In this document: one piece after another, positions 1-8,583 of the stretch
Numbering within the stretch: position 1 is the first letter of the stretch
Layout: each line of letters opens with the position of its first letter
NCBI GenBank assembly: GCA_016786925.1
Contig: JAEUTU010000057.1
Coordinates: forward strand, 1 to 64,000
Length of the DNA: 64,000 nt
Reading direction: 5' to 3'
DNA from: Bacteroidia bacterium
GTDB lineage: Bacteria > Bacteroidota > Bacteroidia > 2-12-FULL-35-15
The notes under the pieces: model-generated
Seen by the model: only the letters and a program-made list of their open reading frames with translations
The model's database searches: none
Told to the model about the DNA's origin: nothing
Translations under genes and position numbers: made by a program

Positions 1-482
1 GTATCATTATCGATCTCCATTTCATGAAGTGTTTTGAAACCGTATTCGATGCCTGCAGTGTAATTGCCTTGTTCGGTATAGGCTAAATTGAGTGAAGAGT
101 AAACCCGTTTGTAATACCCTCTTTTCAGTTTTTTATCGGAAATGATCTTTAGGGCTTTATGCAAGCCTTCTAATGCTTTATTAAATTCTCCCCGCTCACG
201 GTAAATGATGCCCAGTGTAACGTAGGCATCTATTTCGTAACCGGGGATGTTCAATTTTTTTGCCAATGCCAAGGAGCGATTGGCATAAAGAATACCTGAG
301 TCGGGTTGTACAGATGCATATTCCTTTGCCAGTACATCATACCAATAGCAGCGTGCACTGTCCGTAGTTTGCTCGTGTACAACCTGCTTAAGTGAATCGA
401 TGGCCTGGTTCTCTTTCGCATGAACTGCATTGGCTGTGCATAACAGCAAGATGATCAGGAATAAACGATATCCGTATTTCAT
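1..482 (-). CDS. TPR-repeat secreted protein, N-terminal part (runs off the left edge)
   Basis: The reading frame opens at an ATG at 482 and stays open to the window edge (160 codons). The protein starts MKYGYRLFLIILLLCTANA, a typical signal peptide, followed by helical repeats with TPR character (for example YVTLGIIYRERGEFNKALEG and SLNLAYTEQGNYTAG). It begins only 9 bp after the stop of the upstream TPR gene, so the two are probably co-transcribed. By analogy with the neighbours it may continue into a membrane segment and a kinase or SpoIIE-type output domain, but that part lies outside the window. The TPR call is fairly sure; the overall function is unknown. Confidence 0.75.
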   Translation of the reverse strand, partial: MKYGYRLFLIILLLCTANAVHAKENQAIDSLKQVVHEQTTDSARCYWYDVLAKEYASVQPDSGILYANRSLALAKKLNIPGYEIDAYVTLGIIYRERGEFNKALEGLHKALKIISDKKLKRGYYKRVYSSLNLAYTEQGNYTAGIEYGFKTLHEMEIDND

Positions 483-491
483 TTTTTTAGT

Positions 492-1982
492 TTAACTCTT
501 ATTTTTTCTATTATTTAAAACCTTTTCAATATACTTTTCTGTGGGTAATAATGACTGTTGAATCCTTTTTGAATAGTGAATGGAATCAATGATCTCTTTT
601 TGTTTTTGTTCTATAATATCCTTTTGTTTTTGTATCTCTTCATTCGTAGCAGCCAGCTTTTCATTGGCTCTTTGTTTAATCCTGTTTCTATTTATGAGCA
701 AGAAAGCTGTCACGAAAAGTAATATCAAGATAGCAATAATAGAAATAATAATGAAGGTTTGTTTCTGAAGCCGGTTTTCTTTTTCTGACAATTCCAATTG
801 ATTTATTTGATTATCTCTTTGTAATAGCTCTATTTCTTTCTGTTTTTTCTCACTTTTATATTTTGCATCCGCCTCGGCCACTTGTTTGTTGATATCGAAG
901 GTGAGTGTCGAATCCTTAAAATGGATGTATTTGTCTTTGTAAATGCATGCGTCTTTATAATTGCCGGTAAGTTGAAAATATTCTGCTTTTAATTTATAAT
1001 AGTCTTCGATCAGATCTGCATTCTTTATTTCAACAGCGATAGGGTATATAGAGTCAATGTATGAAATAGCATTTTTAGGTTTTTTATCGTGAATATAAGC
1101 CGATGCAATATTCCGGTAAGAATTTCCAAATGTTTCCGGTTCTAATTTTTTGGAACGGTTGATTGCTAATGCCGAATGAAAACTTTTAAGCGCTTCTTCC
1201 GGTTTATTTTCTTTCATGTAGATCATCCCAATGTTATTAATAGAGAATACTGCGCCATAATAGTCTTCGGCTTCCAATTTCATTTGAAGCGATTCATTGT
1301 ACAAGGCGACCGCTCTTTTACGTTCCCCGATTTTATCCAATGAATTGGCCAGATTATTCAGGGCCCATGAAAGATAAGGACTGTTGTTTTTCTTGTACAG
1401 ATCAACAGAACGTTGGTAATATTCGATCGCTTTTTGATAATTATTCATGGACTGGAATACATTTCCTATTCCTAAACAAGCTGAAGCAGCTCCGGTTTCA
1501 TATTTAATGGAGTCGAAAATTCTCAGCGCATGCAAGTAATTGTCGAGTGCATTTTTTGAATCACTTTGTTTGTCGTAATAAGTGCCAATTCCAATAAGTG
1601 TGGAAGCTATTCCTTTTCCATCTTTTAATTTCTCTTTGATCTTCTTTGCTTTCTCTAAAAAGAGCAAGGATGAGTCGGTATCATTAAAATCGTATAAATT
1701 TCCTAATATGTGATAGGCGTTCCCTAATCCCTTTTCATAATTGATCTTTTGGGCTTTTGCGATGGCTTCAAATGCATATTTAAAGCTTTTTGTGTAATCT
1801 TCATGCATCAACTGCTGAGCGATCTCATTCAGCACATTTACTTTTGAAGTGTCGGGAATGTTTTGTTGTAGAGCTTTCTGTAATGAATCCAGCTTAGCAT
1901 TTCCAATACTACTCACGAGAAGAGGAGACAGCAGGAATACTGTAAGGCAAATAAAAATGTGTTTGTTTAGCCGAATCGACAT
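492..1982 (-). CDS. TPR membrane sensor lacking the expected SpoIIE phosphatase domain
   Basis: A 496-residue protein from the ATG at 1982; a TTG 18 bp upstream is also in frame, but the ATG gives the better signal peptide (MSIRLNKHIFICLTVFLLS). Residues ~35-360 are TPR repeats. They are followed by a basic coiled coil, one membrane helix (~FIIISIIAILILLFVTAFLL), a second coiled coil and the linker IIDSIHYSKRIQQSLLPTEK. In Bacteroidota TPR phosphatases this linker leads straight into a PP2C/SpoIIE domain, as in the next gene upstream (IHYAKRIQEAMMP). Here translation stops about 15 residues later and a new gene starts 9 bp on. It is either a naturally output-less sensor that might dimerise with its neighbour or a trimmed paralogue. 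The absence of the catalytic domain is directly visible; the role is not. Confidence 0.8.
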   Translation of the reverse strand: MSIRLNKHIFICLTVFLLSPLLVSSIGNAKLDSLQKALQQNIPDTSKVNVLNEIAQQLMHEDYTKSFKYAFEAIAKAQKINYEKGLGNAYHILGNLYDFNDTDSSLLFLEKAKKIKEKLKDGKGIASTLIGIGTYYDKQSDSKNALDNYLHALRIFDSIKYETGAASACLGIGNVFQSMNNYQKAIEYYQRSVDLYKKNNSPYLSWALNNLANSLDKIGERKRAVALYNESLQMKLEAEDYYGAVFSINNIGMIYMKENKPEEALKSFHSALAINRSKKLEPETFGNSYRNIASAYIHDKKPKNAISYIDSIYPIAVEIKNADLIEDYYKLKAEYFQLTGNYKDACIYKDKYIHFKDSTLTFDINKQVAEADAKYKSEKKQKEIELLQRDNQINQLELSEKENRLQKQTFIIISIIAILILLFVTAFLLINRNRIKQRANEKLAATNEEIQKQKDIIEQKQKEIIDSIHYSKRIQQSLLPTEKYIEKVLNNRKNKS

Positions 1983-2017
1983 TACTTGTTGGATGACCAA
2001 CTAAATATACGAAAAAA

Positions 2018-3898
2018 TTAGAATCGGATACCAATGATCAATACATCATCTACTTGTTCCAATTCTCCTTTCCATGAATTAAATTCGGAATCAAGTTCCG
2101 ATTGCTGTCCGTTAAGTGAAAGATTATGGATGGAGACCAATTTGTTCTGTAATTGTTTGTACTTATATTTTTTTCCATGTTCGCCACCAAATTGGTCGGC
2201 AAAGCCATCGGAGAACAAATAGATCATATCACCTTTCTGAAGATCAATTTTGTGATTCGTGAACGGTTTTTCTTGATCGTAAACATTTATACCTATTGGT
2301 GTTTTATCGGCTTTAATCTCCATTAATTCTCCATTCCGGATGAGCCATAAGGGATTATAAGCACCTGCAAATTCTATGGTTCTTTCTTCTTCATGAATAG
2401 CGATCAATGAAGCATCCATTCCATCTTTTATGGTAGAATCATCATTGCCTTTTCTTAATTTTTTGATCAAATTTTTTCTGATGCTGTTTAAAATCGCTGC
2501 CGGTTGTGTAATGCCATGTTCATTCACCGCCTGGTTAAGTAAGTTGGAACCAACAATACTCATGAAGGCTCCGGGAACGCCATGGCCTGTACAATCTACA
2601 GCTGCCACAAATGTTTGTTTGCCAAAGCGTTCCATCCAATAAAAATCTCCACTTACAATATCTTTTGGCTTATAGAATACGAATGAGTTAGGCAGAATTT
2701 GAGCTAATTGCTCTTGATCAGGCATCATGGCTTCCTGAATTCTCTTTGCATAATGAATGCTATCTGTTATATCTTTATTTTTTTCTTCAATGATGATGTT
2801 TTTCTCTTCGAGTTTGTTATGTTGTAGGGAGATCTTGTTCTTTAAGCTTCTTGTTTTAAGGAACATGTAAATGGATAGCAATAGGAGTATTGCAATTCCA
2901 ATCACAACGTAGATTAGTTTTTGTGTTTTCGAACGTGCTGATTGAACTTCTTTTTCTTTTTCACTTACAGCTAATTTCTTTTCCAGAAAAGAGATACGGT
3001 TGATCTTTTCAATATTAAGGATCTTGTTTTTTATTTCGTTTTGTTGTTTTAAAAAAGAGAAAGATTCTTTGTACTTCCCTTGTGCTTCATACAACTTAAT
3101 GAGCTCTTCATAAGCTTCCACCAATTCATGGTCCAGATTGTTCTTTTCTGAAATAGCTTTGCTTGATAGGAGCGCTTCTTCTGCAGCAAAAAGATCATTG
3201 TTCAAAAAGTGGGCAGTTCCGATCAATTTCAAGACAGTAGCTTCTGAATCGATCATTTTATTGCTGATCGAAATTTCATGCGCTAATTGAAGTTCTTTAA
3301 CGGCTTCTTGATATTTCTTTTGTGCGATCAAGAGACTACCTCTGTTTTGATGCAGGTAAAATGTATTTACTGCGGAAGGTTTTAATTGAGCGATTTCGGA
3401 CAAGGCTGCTTCTGCTTTTTCAAATTCTCTTGATTCAATGTAGTCAAGTGTTACATTTAACAAGGATGCAGTGATCCCCGCTGTATCATTTACACTGCGA
3501 TACATCGAGATAGCTTCTTCCAGCATAGTAAGTGATTCTGTTGGATTTCCAATACGGTCGAGTAAGATGGACCGTAATTTTAGAACATAAGCCAAACCTT
3601 TTTTATCGTCTGATTCACGATAATAACTTTGAGCAAGAAGTAATTTTTGATTGGATTCCTCCAATTCGGACTTCAATAAAAAGTAGCGTCCGATATATGC
3701 ATTCGCCAGCGCAAGTGAGTTTCTGTCATTTACTTGAGTGGCAATTCTTTCGGCTTCAACACTTAGTTGATAGGATGAATCAGGGTTGGAGGCATATACA
3801 TCTTGTGCTGTGTTTAATAGCCTTTCGCATTCAGCATTTGTTTGAGCAAACACCGAATGTGAAAGTATCCATAAAGAGAAGATGAATAGTCTTTTCAA
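2018..3898 (-). CDS. TPR-containing SpoIIE/PP2C-family protein serine phosphatase
   Basis: A 626-residue membrane phosphatase. It has a signal peptide (MKRLFIFSLWILSHSVFAQ), TPR repeats to about residue 290, one membrane helix (LIYVVIGIAILLLLSIYMF, ~330-348), a coiled coil with the linker DSIHYAKRIQEAMMP, and a C-terminal SpoIIE-type PP2C domain from ~400. Metal-binding signatures are visible: SGDFYW, AAVDCTGHGVPGAFMS, GMDASLIA and MIYLFSDGFADQFGG. Such proteins dephosphorylate STAS anti-anti-sigma factors in partner-switching systems; an STAS protein is encoded at 54745-55092, but no link is shown. It follows paaZ by 4 bp and precedes the truncated homologue by 35 bp, so these genes probably share a transcript. 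Confidence 0.85.
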   Translation of the reverse strand: MKRLFIFSLWILSHSVFAQTNAECERLLNTAQDVYASNPDSSYQLSVEAERIATQVNDRNSLALANAYIGRYFLLKSELEESNQKLLLAQSYYRESDDKKGLAYVLKLRSILLDRIGNPTESLTMLEEAISMYRSVNDTAGITASLLNVTLDYIESREFEKAEAALSEIAQLKPSAVNTFYLHQNRGSLLIAQKKYQEAVKELQLAHEISISNKMIDSEATVLKLIGTAHFLNNDLFAAEEALLSSKAISEKNNLDHELVEAYEELIKLYEAQGKYKESFSFLKQQNEIKNKILNIEKINRISFLEKKLAVSEKEKEVQSARSKTQKLIYVVIGIAILLLLSIYMFLKTRSLKNKISLQHNKLEEKNIIIEEKNKDITDSIHYAKRIQEAMMPDQEQLAQILPNSFVFYKPKDIVSGDFYWMERFGKQTFVAAVDCTGHGVPGAFMSIVGSNLLNQAVNEHGITQPAAILNSIRKNLIKKLRKGNDDSTIKDGMDASLIAIHEEERTIEFAGAYNPLWLIRNGELMEIKADKTPIGINVYDQEKPFTNHKIDLQKGDMIYLFSDGFADQFGGEHGKKYKYKQLQNKLVSIHNLSLNGQQSELDSEFNSWKGELEQVDDVLIIGIRF

Positions 3899-3902
3899 TT
3901 GT

Positions 3903-5948
3903 TTAATCTTGATTGCGTTTTTTTACCATGGTTAAGATAGTCGCAATGGCAACGGTTTCTCCTGTTTCATCATATACATCCACTAACCATTTAACAATTC
4001 CTTTGGCAATGTCTTCCGGTGTTTTTTTCTCCTGATCGATCTTTTCTTTACAAGTAAAGCGAACACCGATGGTGCTTCCCGGATATACTGGTTTTATAAA
4101 ACGACATTCATCCAAGCCATAGTTCAATAATACAGGTCCTTTTTTAGCATCAACGAATAATCCCGCTGCTTTACTTAAAATAAAATATCCATGTGCTACT
4201 CTTCCGGTGAAGATCGTTCCATCTAATGATGTAGCATCCATGTGTGCATAAAAGTTATCGCCACTTACATTCGCAAAGTTGACAATGTCTGCTTCGTGTA
4301 CTGTATGTTTTGCGGTGATTAATGTTTCACCTATCTCTAATTCTTCAAAATAACGTTTGAATGGATGGATATCTTTCTCGATGTATTTTCCACCATACTG
4401 GTATTGTCCCATTATTTTGGTTAATGTAGTAGGGGAGCCTTGAATAGCGGTACGTTGTAAATAATGGAATACACCACGTTTTCCACCCATCTCTTCACCG
4501 CCACCTGCACGTCCCGGACCACCATGTGTTAACAATGGCATTGGTGAACCATGACCCGTGCTTTCTTTGGCACAATCAGCATTCAATACTAAGATACGAC
4601 CATGCATACAGGCAGCACCGATCACAAATTCTCTGGCAATGTTATCATCACCTGTAACGATAGAGCATACCAATGATCCTTTACCAAGTTTTGCTAATTC
4701 AATAGCATCGCCAATCGCTTTGTAGGGCATGATGGTACTAACCGGACCGAAAGCTTCAATGTTATGACAATCCTGATTTTTGAATGGATCTTTGTTTAAG
4801 AATAGGATAGGTGACATGAAGGCGCCTTTAGCTTTGTCAGCACCTGTTACTTCAAATTTTTCCAGATCACCAAATACAATTTCTTGTGTTTTTGCAAGCT
4901 GCATCACTTTTTCTGCCACTTCTTTTAATTGTGATTTGCCTGCTAATGCACCCATGCGCACACCTTCTACATTCGGGTCACCAATGGTAGTTGTCGCTAA
5001 TCGTTTGCCCAATGCAATTTGTACATCTTCCACTAAATTCTCAGGAACAATGATCCTTCTTACAGCAGTACATTTTTGTCCCGCTTTCGTGGTCATTTCA
5101 CGTTGTACTTCTTTGATAAAAATATCAAATTCGGCAGTGCCCGGTGTTGCATCAGCGCCTAATACACAGCAGTTCAATGAATCGGCTTCCATGTTAAACG
5201 GAACAGCCTCTTGTATTAATCTTGGATGTGCTTTTAACATCATACCTGTGCTGGCAGATCCGGTGAATGTTACCACGTCTTGTGATATCACATGATCTAA
5301 AATGCCGTTGGCACTTCCGCAGATCAATTGCAATGCACCTTCCGGAACGATTCCCGATGCAACGATCTCTTTTACAACAGCTTCAGTAAGGAAAGAGGTA
5401 ACTGTAGCCGGTTTTACGATAGCAGGAACACCTGCTAAAAAGTTGACTGCAATTTTCTCCAGCATTCCCCATACCGGGAAATTGAATGCATTGATATGAA
5501 TGGCAACACCTTCTTTCGGTACGCAAATATGGTGACCAATGAACGTTCCGCCTTTACTTAATTTTGCAGCATCACCGTCATAACAAAATGTTTCATCAGG
5601 GAATTGTCTGCGTAAACTCGCATAGGTAAATAAGTTACCGATCCCTCCTTCAATGTCCACCCAGCTGTCGGAGCGGGTAGCACCGGTTGCCCAGCTTACT
5701 TTGTAAAATGCTTCCTTTTTCGATTGAAGATGCAAGGCCAATGCTTTTAACATTCTTCCTCTTTCCTGGAAAGTCATTTTGCGTAAAGCAGGTCCGCCCA
5801 CTTTGCGGGCATAGTTCATCATTTCAGCAAAATCTAATCCTTTGCTGCTAGCCGTTGCAATAGCATCACCGGTAATGGCATTGAAAAGTGTTTGTCCTTC
5901 ATCTGAACCTGCGGTCCATTTTCCCTGAGCGTAGTTTTGTAATTTCAT
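3903..5948 (-). CDS. paaZ: PaaZ-type bifunctional aldehyde dehydrogenase / MaoC hydratase
   Basis: A 681-residue fusion, the same length as E. coli PaaZ. Residues 1-~520 are an aldehyde dehydrogenase with the general base Glu254 (FNMEAD) and nucleophile Cys293 (AGQKCTAVRR). Residues ~530-675 are a MaoC-like hot-dog domain with the catalytic pair Asp564/His569 (SGDNFYAH). In the phenylacetate pathway PaaZ hydrolyses oxepin-CoA and oxidises the resulting semialdehyde to 3-oxo-5,6-dehydrosuberyl-CoA. Both active sites look intact. No other paa gene is in the window, so the pathway is not demonstrated. It lies downstream of the aroE operon terminator and immediately upstream of the TPR phosphatase gene (4-bp gap). 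Confidence 0.93.
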   Translation of the reverse strand: MKLQNYAQGKWTAGSDEGQTLFNAITGDAIATASSKGLDFAEMMNYARKVGGPALRKMTFQERGRMLKALALHLQSKKEAFYKVSWATGATRSDSWVDIEGGIGNLFTYASLRRQFPDETFCYDGDAAKLSKGGTFIGHHICVPKEGVAIHINAFNFPVWGMLEKIAVNFLAGVPAIVKPATVTSFLTEAVVKEIVASGIVPEGALQLICGSANGILDHVISQDVVTFTGSASTGMMLKAHPRLIQEAVPFNMEADSLNCCVLGADATPGTAEFDIFIKEVQREMTTKAGQKCTAVRRIIVPENLVEDVQIALGKRLATTTIGDPNVEGVRMGALAGKSQLKEVAEKVMQLAKTQEIVFGDLEKFEVTGADKAKGAFMSPILFLNKDPFKNQDCHNIEAFGPVSTIMPYKAIGDAIELAKLGKGSLVCSIVTGDDNIAREFVIGAACMHGRILVLNADCAKESTGHGSPMPLLTHGGPGRAGGGEEMGGKRGVFHYLQRTAIQGSPTTLTKIMGQYQYGGKYIEKDIHPFKRYFEELEIGETLITAKHTVHEADIVNFANVSGDNFYAHMDATSLDGTIFTGRVAHGYFILSKAAGLFVDAKKGPVLLNYGLDECRFIKPVYPGSTIGVRFTCKEKIDQEKKTPEDIAKGIVKWLVDVYDETGETVAIATILTMVKKRNQD

Positions 5949-5995
5949 AAATATAATGTGTTAATAAAACGATCTTTTTAGAACGCTAAATGTAC

Positions 5996-6031
5996 TAAAA
6001 AAAGGTCAGTTTATTTCTATAAAATGACCTT
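5996..6031 (-). terminator. Rho-independent terminator of the TPR-comA-rhodanese-dedA-aroE operon
   Basis: On the minus strand, AAGGTCA pairs with TGACCTT (6025-6031 with 6002-6008). An inner TTAT/ATAA pairing shortens the loop, and at least five T follow. It lies 25 bp beyond the aroE stop and before paaZ, separating the two transcription units. Confidence 0.75.
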
Positions 6032-6055
6032 GGTTTTACATAAAAAAGCAGATGC

Positions 6056-6805
6056 TTATTTTTGAGTCCAGATCCTCCAGGCTTCTTCCGCCTGTTGCTG
6101 TAGCATGCTTAATCCATTGATGCCTACAGCTCCTTGTGCCCGTCCTTTTTTGAGAAATTGTGTTTCTTCCGGGTTGTAGATCAGATCGTAAAGCAAATAG
6201 CCCTTGCCGATATATTCATACGGAATGGCGGGAAATTCTTGTGTGGAAGGATAGGTGCCTACCGGACTTGTATTGACGATCAGTTTAAAGGCATTCATCA
6301 CGTACTCATTCAGTTCATCGTAGTTGAATGCTTTGTTGGTATCAAGTTGTGATTTATCGCGGGAAACAAAATAGCAATCAATTCCGATCTCATTCAATAC
6401 ATGAAAAACAGCCTTTGAGGCACCACCTGTTCCCAGGATCAATGCGCGCTCGTGTTGTGTTTCAATAAAGGGTTTGATACTTTGTTTGAATCCGAAAGCA
6501 TCGGTATTGTATCCCTTACTTTTTCCGTTTTCGAATTTGATGCAATTCACGGCTCCAATTTTTTCAGCTAATGGATCGAGTGCATCTAAAAATGGAATAA
6601 TACTTTCTTTATATGGAATAGTAACATTGAGTCCGATCAAATCTTGTGTCTTTTCAACAAGAGCAGGATATTGATCAATGGATGCTAATGGATACAGTTC
6701 ATACGAATAGCCGCTTAGTTTCTCCTTTTCAAACTTTTCTGTAAAATATTTTTTAGAGAAAGAGTGGGAGAGCGGAAAGCCGATCAGTCCGAATTGTTGC
6801 ATCAT
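6056..6805 (-). CDS. aroE: Shikimate dehydrogenase
   Basis: A 249-residue AroE, which reduces 3-dehydroshikimate to shikimate with NADPH in chorismate synthesis. The substrate-binding motif GFPLSHSFS is at residues 9-17, the catalytic lysine is Lys66 (LNVTIPYKES), and the paired aspartate is Asp102 (GYNTDAFGF). The glycine-rich cofactor loop LGTGGASKAV follows, and the C-terminal GLSMLQQQAEEAW helix is typical. It is slightly shorter than the usual 270 residues. Its ATG overlaps the stop of the dedA gene as TAATG, suggesting translational coupling. It is the last gene of a five-gene operon. Confidence 0.95.
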   Translation of the reverse strand: MMQQFGLIGFPLSHSFSKKYFTEKFEKEKLSGYSYELYPLASIDQYPALVEKTQDLIGLNVTIPYKESIIPFLDALDPLAEKIGAVNCIKFENGKSKGYNTDAFGFKQSIKPFIETQHERALILGTGGASKAVFHVLNEIGIDCYFVSRDKSQLDTNKAFNYDELNEYVMNAFKLIVNTSPVGTYPSTQEFPAIPYEYIGKGYLLYDLIYNPEETQFLKKGRAQGAVGINGLSMLQQQAEEAWRIWTQK

Positions 6806-7443
6806 TACTGTTTGTCTTTTGAAAATTTTGCTTTCAAAAACTCAATGATGATCGGAAGGATAGAAATGAAAATAATTCCCAAAGCTACTTTCTCAATATT
6901 GGCTCTGATCCACGGGATCTCACCAAGGAAATAGCCTGCAAAGGTTAAGGAACCGATCCAGATAACACCACCTAATACATCGAAAGAGAAGAATTTTTTG
7001 TAATCCATTTCGGCAACACCTGCAACAAAAGGAGCAAAGGTTCTAACGATAGGAACAAAACGAGCCATGATGATGGTCTTTGGTCCGTGTTTTTCAAAAA
7101 AGGCATGTGTTTTATCCAGGTACTCTTGTTTTACCAACACTTTGCCTCTGAATTTTAAGTGGAACACTTTTAATCCGATCTTACGACCTACCCAATAATT
7201 AACATTGTCACCCAATACAGCTGCAACAAATAACAATATGAGTAGATAACTCATGTTTAAGTAGCCAAGTTTGGCAAACAAGCCGGCAGTAAATAATAAG
7301 GAGTCGCCCGGTAAAAAAGGCATGATCACTAATCCTGTTTCAATGAAGATAACAAGGAAAAGGATGAAGTAAACGGCTGTGTTGTAATTACTGAATAACC
7401 ACTCAAAATCGAGATGGATAATGTGTTTGAATAATTCGATCAT
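6805..7443 (-). CDS. DedA-family membrane protein (SNARE-associated/VTT domain)
   Basis: A 212-residue integral membrane protein with four or five hydrophobic segments. It has DedA family marks: FIETGLVIMPFLPGDSLLF near the N-terminus, then GDNVNYWVGRKIG, and FVPIVRTFAPFVAGVAEM with the conserved arginine. DedA proteins are membrane lipid transporters; some family members (UptA) return undecaprenyl phosphate across the membrane, and others handle phosphatidylethanolamine. The gene sits between rhodanese (15-bp gap) and aroE (1-nt overlap). From memory, many flavobacterial aroE clusters carry DUF368 genes at this place, another undecaprenyl-phosphate transporter family, so a role in C55-P recycling is a reasonable inference. 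Confidence 0.88.
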   Translation of the reverse strand: MIELFKHIIHLDFEWLFSNYNTAVYFILFLVIFIETGLVIMPFLPGDSLLFTAGLFAKLGYLNMSYLLILLFVAAVLGDNVNYWVGRKIGLKVFHLKFRGKVLVKQEYLDKTHAFFEKHGPKTIIMARFVPIVRTFAPFVAGVAEMDYKKFFSFDVLGGVIWIGSLTFAGYFLGEIPWIRANIEKVALGIIFISILPIIIEFLKAKFSKDKQ

Positions 7444-7458
7444 AAGTGATTGTTACGA

Positions 7459-7773
7459 CTAGTATTTTGTAAGTGATGGGTCGATTTCATTTGCCCAGGC
7501 AATGATACCACCTTTAAGGTTATAAACATTATTATAGCCTTGTGCTTCCAAAGCCTGACAGATAGCACCGGAGCGGGCACCACTACGGCAGTGAATGATC
7601 ACTTGTTTGTCCTTAGAGATCTTGTCTAAATTATCCATCACATCACCCATTGGAATATGAGTTCCGCCAATTTCGCAGATCTCTAATTCATGCTCTTCTC
7701 TAACATCGATCAATTGAAAATCGGCCTTAGAATCTTTTAATGCTTTTAATTCTGCTACGCTAATTTCTTTCAT
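7459..7773 (-). CDS. Single-domain rhodanese-like protein
   Basis: A 104-residue cytosolic protein made of one rhodanese domain. The CH2A-like motif is QLIDVREEHELEICEIGGTH, and the active-site loop is IIHCRSGARSGAIC with the catalytic cysteine in HCRSGARS. The C-terminal part has the NLKGGIIAWANEID signature. It may carry sulfane sulfur or act as a generic persulfide transferase; the substrate is unknown. It lies in the operon between the phosphosulfolactate synthase-like gene (23-bp gap) and dedA. Confidence 0.9.
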   Translation of the reverse strand: MKEISVAELKALKDSKADFQLIDVREEHELEICEIGGTHIPMGDVMDNLDKISKDKQVIIHCRSGARSGAICQALEAQGYNNVYNLKGGIIAWANEIDPSLTKY

Positions 7774-7796
7774 AATTGTAAGTGTTTTTGAGAAGT

Positions 7797-8582
7797 TTAT
7801 GCTTCTTGTTTTTGTTTTAATTTCTCGGGTAAATGACTGAAAAAGGTATCTCCTCTTAAGCCCACGCGCAATGTTTCTAAAGGGATCACATCATCATAGG
7901 CAATGTTTCCAAGATTAGCATTGTGTCCTAATAATTTCAGGAACCATACCTGCTGTGATTTTTGTGGTGCTTCCCACAAAATATCGTCTTTATTTACTTT
8001 CGATAAAATTTTATTGATCAATAAAGTATGTGCATTTCCGTTGGAACGGTAGATTCCCACATTTCCACTCTCGCGAGCTTCGGCAATTACCTTCCAGGAT
8101 CCTGCTTGTAATTCGGCATTCATCATGCTGGTCCACATGGCAGGGTGAATAATGATACCAGCTTCTTTTGAGCCTACTTCGGAAAGCACGGTACGGTCTT
8201 TAGCTAATTTATTGATGTATTCACATTTTTTGTCGTGCGACATCACAATCGATCCATCCGATACTTCAGCACATTCCAGTTTTAGTTTGTCCAATAACTT
8301 TCTGTAATCATCAAACATGTTGCGGATGATGAATGCTTCAAAGAGCGTTCCACCCAAATACACTTTCATACCTGCTTCTTTGTATAATTTGATCTTTTCT
8401 TCCAGATGAGGAGTAACATACGATGTTCCAAATCCAAGTTTGATCAAGTCGGTGTAATTGCTGCTTACGGATAAAAAATCTTCTACCTGACGTAAACTTA
8501 AGCCTTTGTCCATCATCATGGTTAATCCGCTGTTACGGGGTTGGGCCGGACGTTCGGGTATGTATGGTAATTCGTAATTCAT
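7797..8582 (-). CDS. ComA-family phosphosulfolactate synthase-like protein
   Basis: A 261-residue TIM-barrel protein of the ComA family. ComA adds sulfite to phosphoenolpyruvate to give phosphosulfolactate, the first step of coenzyme M synthesis in methanogens. Visible family features are the opening RPAQPRNSGLTMMMDKG, the segment DLIKLGFGTS, VYLGGTLFEAF, and the C-terminal LGLRGDTFF-like stretch LRVGLRGDTFF. Bacteroidota do not make coenzyme M; the homologue may supply sulfolactate or cysteate, perhaps for sulfonolipids, but that is speculation. It starts 1 bp after the upstream TPR gene ends and precedes rhodanese, so the gene belongs to the aroE operon. Confidence 0.85.
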   Translation of the reverse strand: MNYELPYIPERPAQPRNSGLTMMMDKGLSLRQVEDFLSVSSNYTDLIKLGFGTSYVTPHLEEKIKLYKEAGMKVYLGGTLFEAFIIRNMFDDYRKLLDKLKLECAEVSDGSIVMSHDKKCEYINKLAKDRTVLSEVGSKEAGIIIHPAMWTSMMNAELQAGSWKVIAEARESGNVGIYRSNGNAHTLLINKILSKVNKDDILWEAPQKSQQVWFLKLLGHNANLGNIAYDDVIPLETLRVGLRGDTFFSHLPEKLKQKQEA

Positions 8583-8583
8583 A

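Noticed and set aside
3903-5948. Concluding that the organism degrades phenylacetate
   Set aside because: Only paaZ is visible; the epoxidase, ligase and beta-oxidation genes are not in the window.
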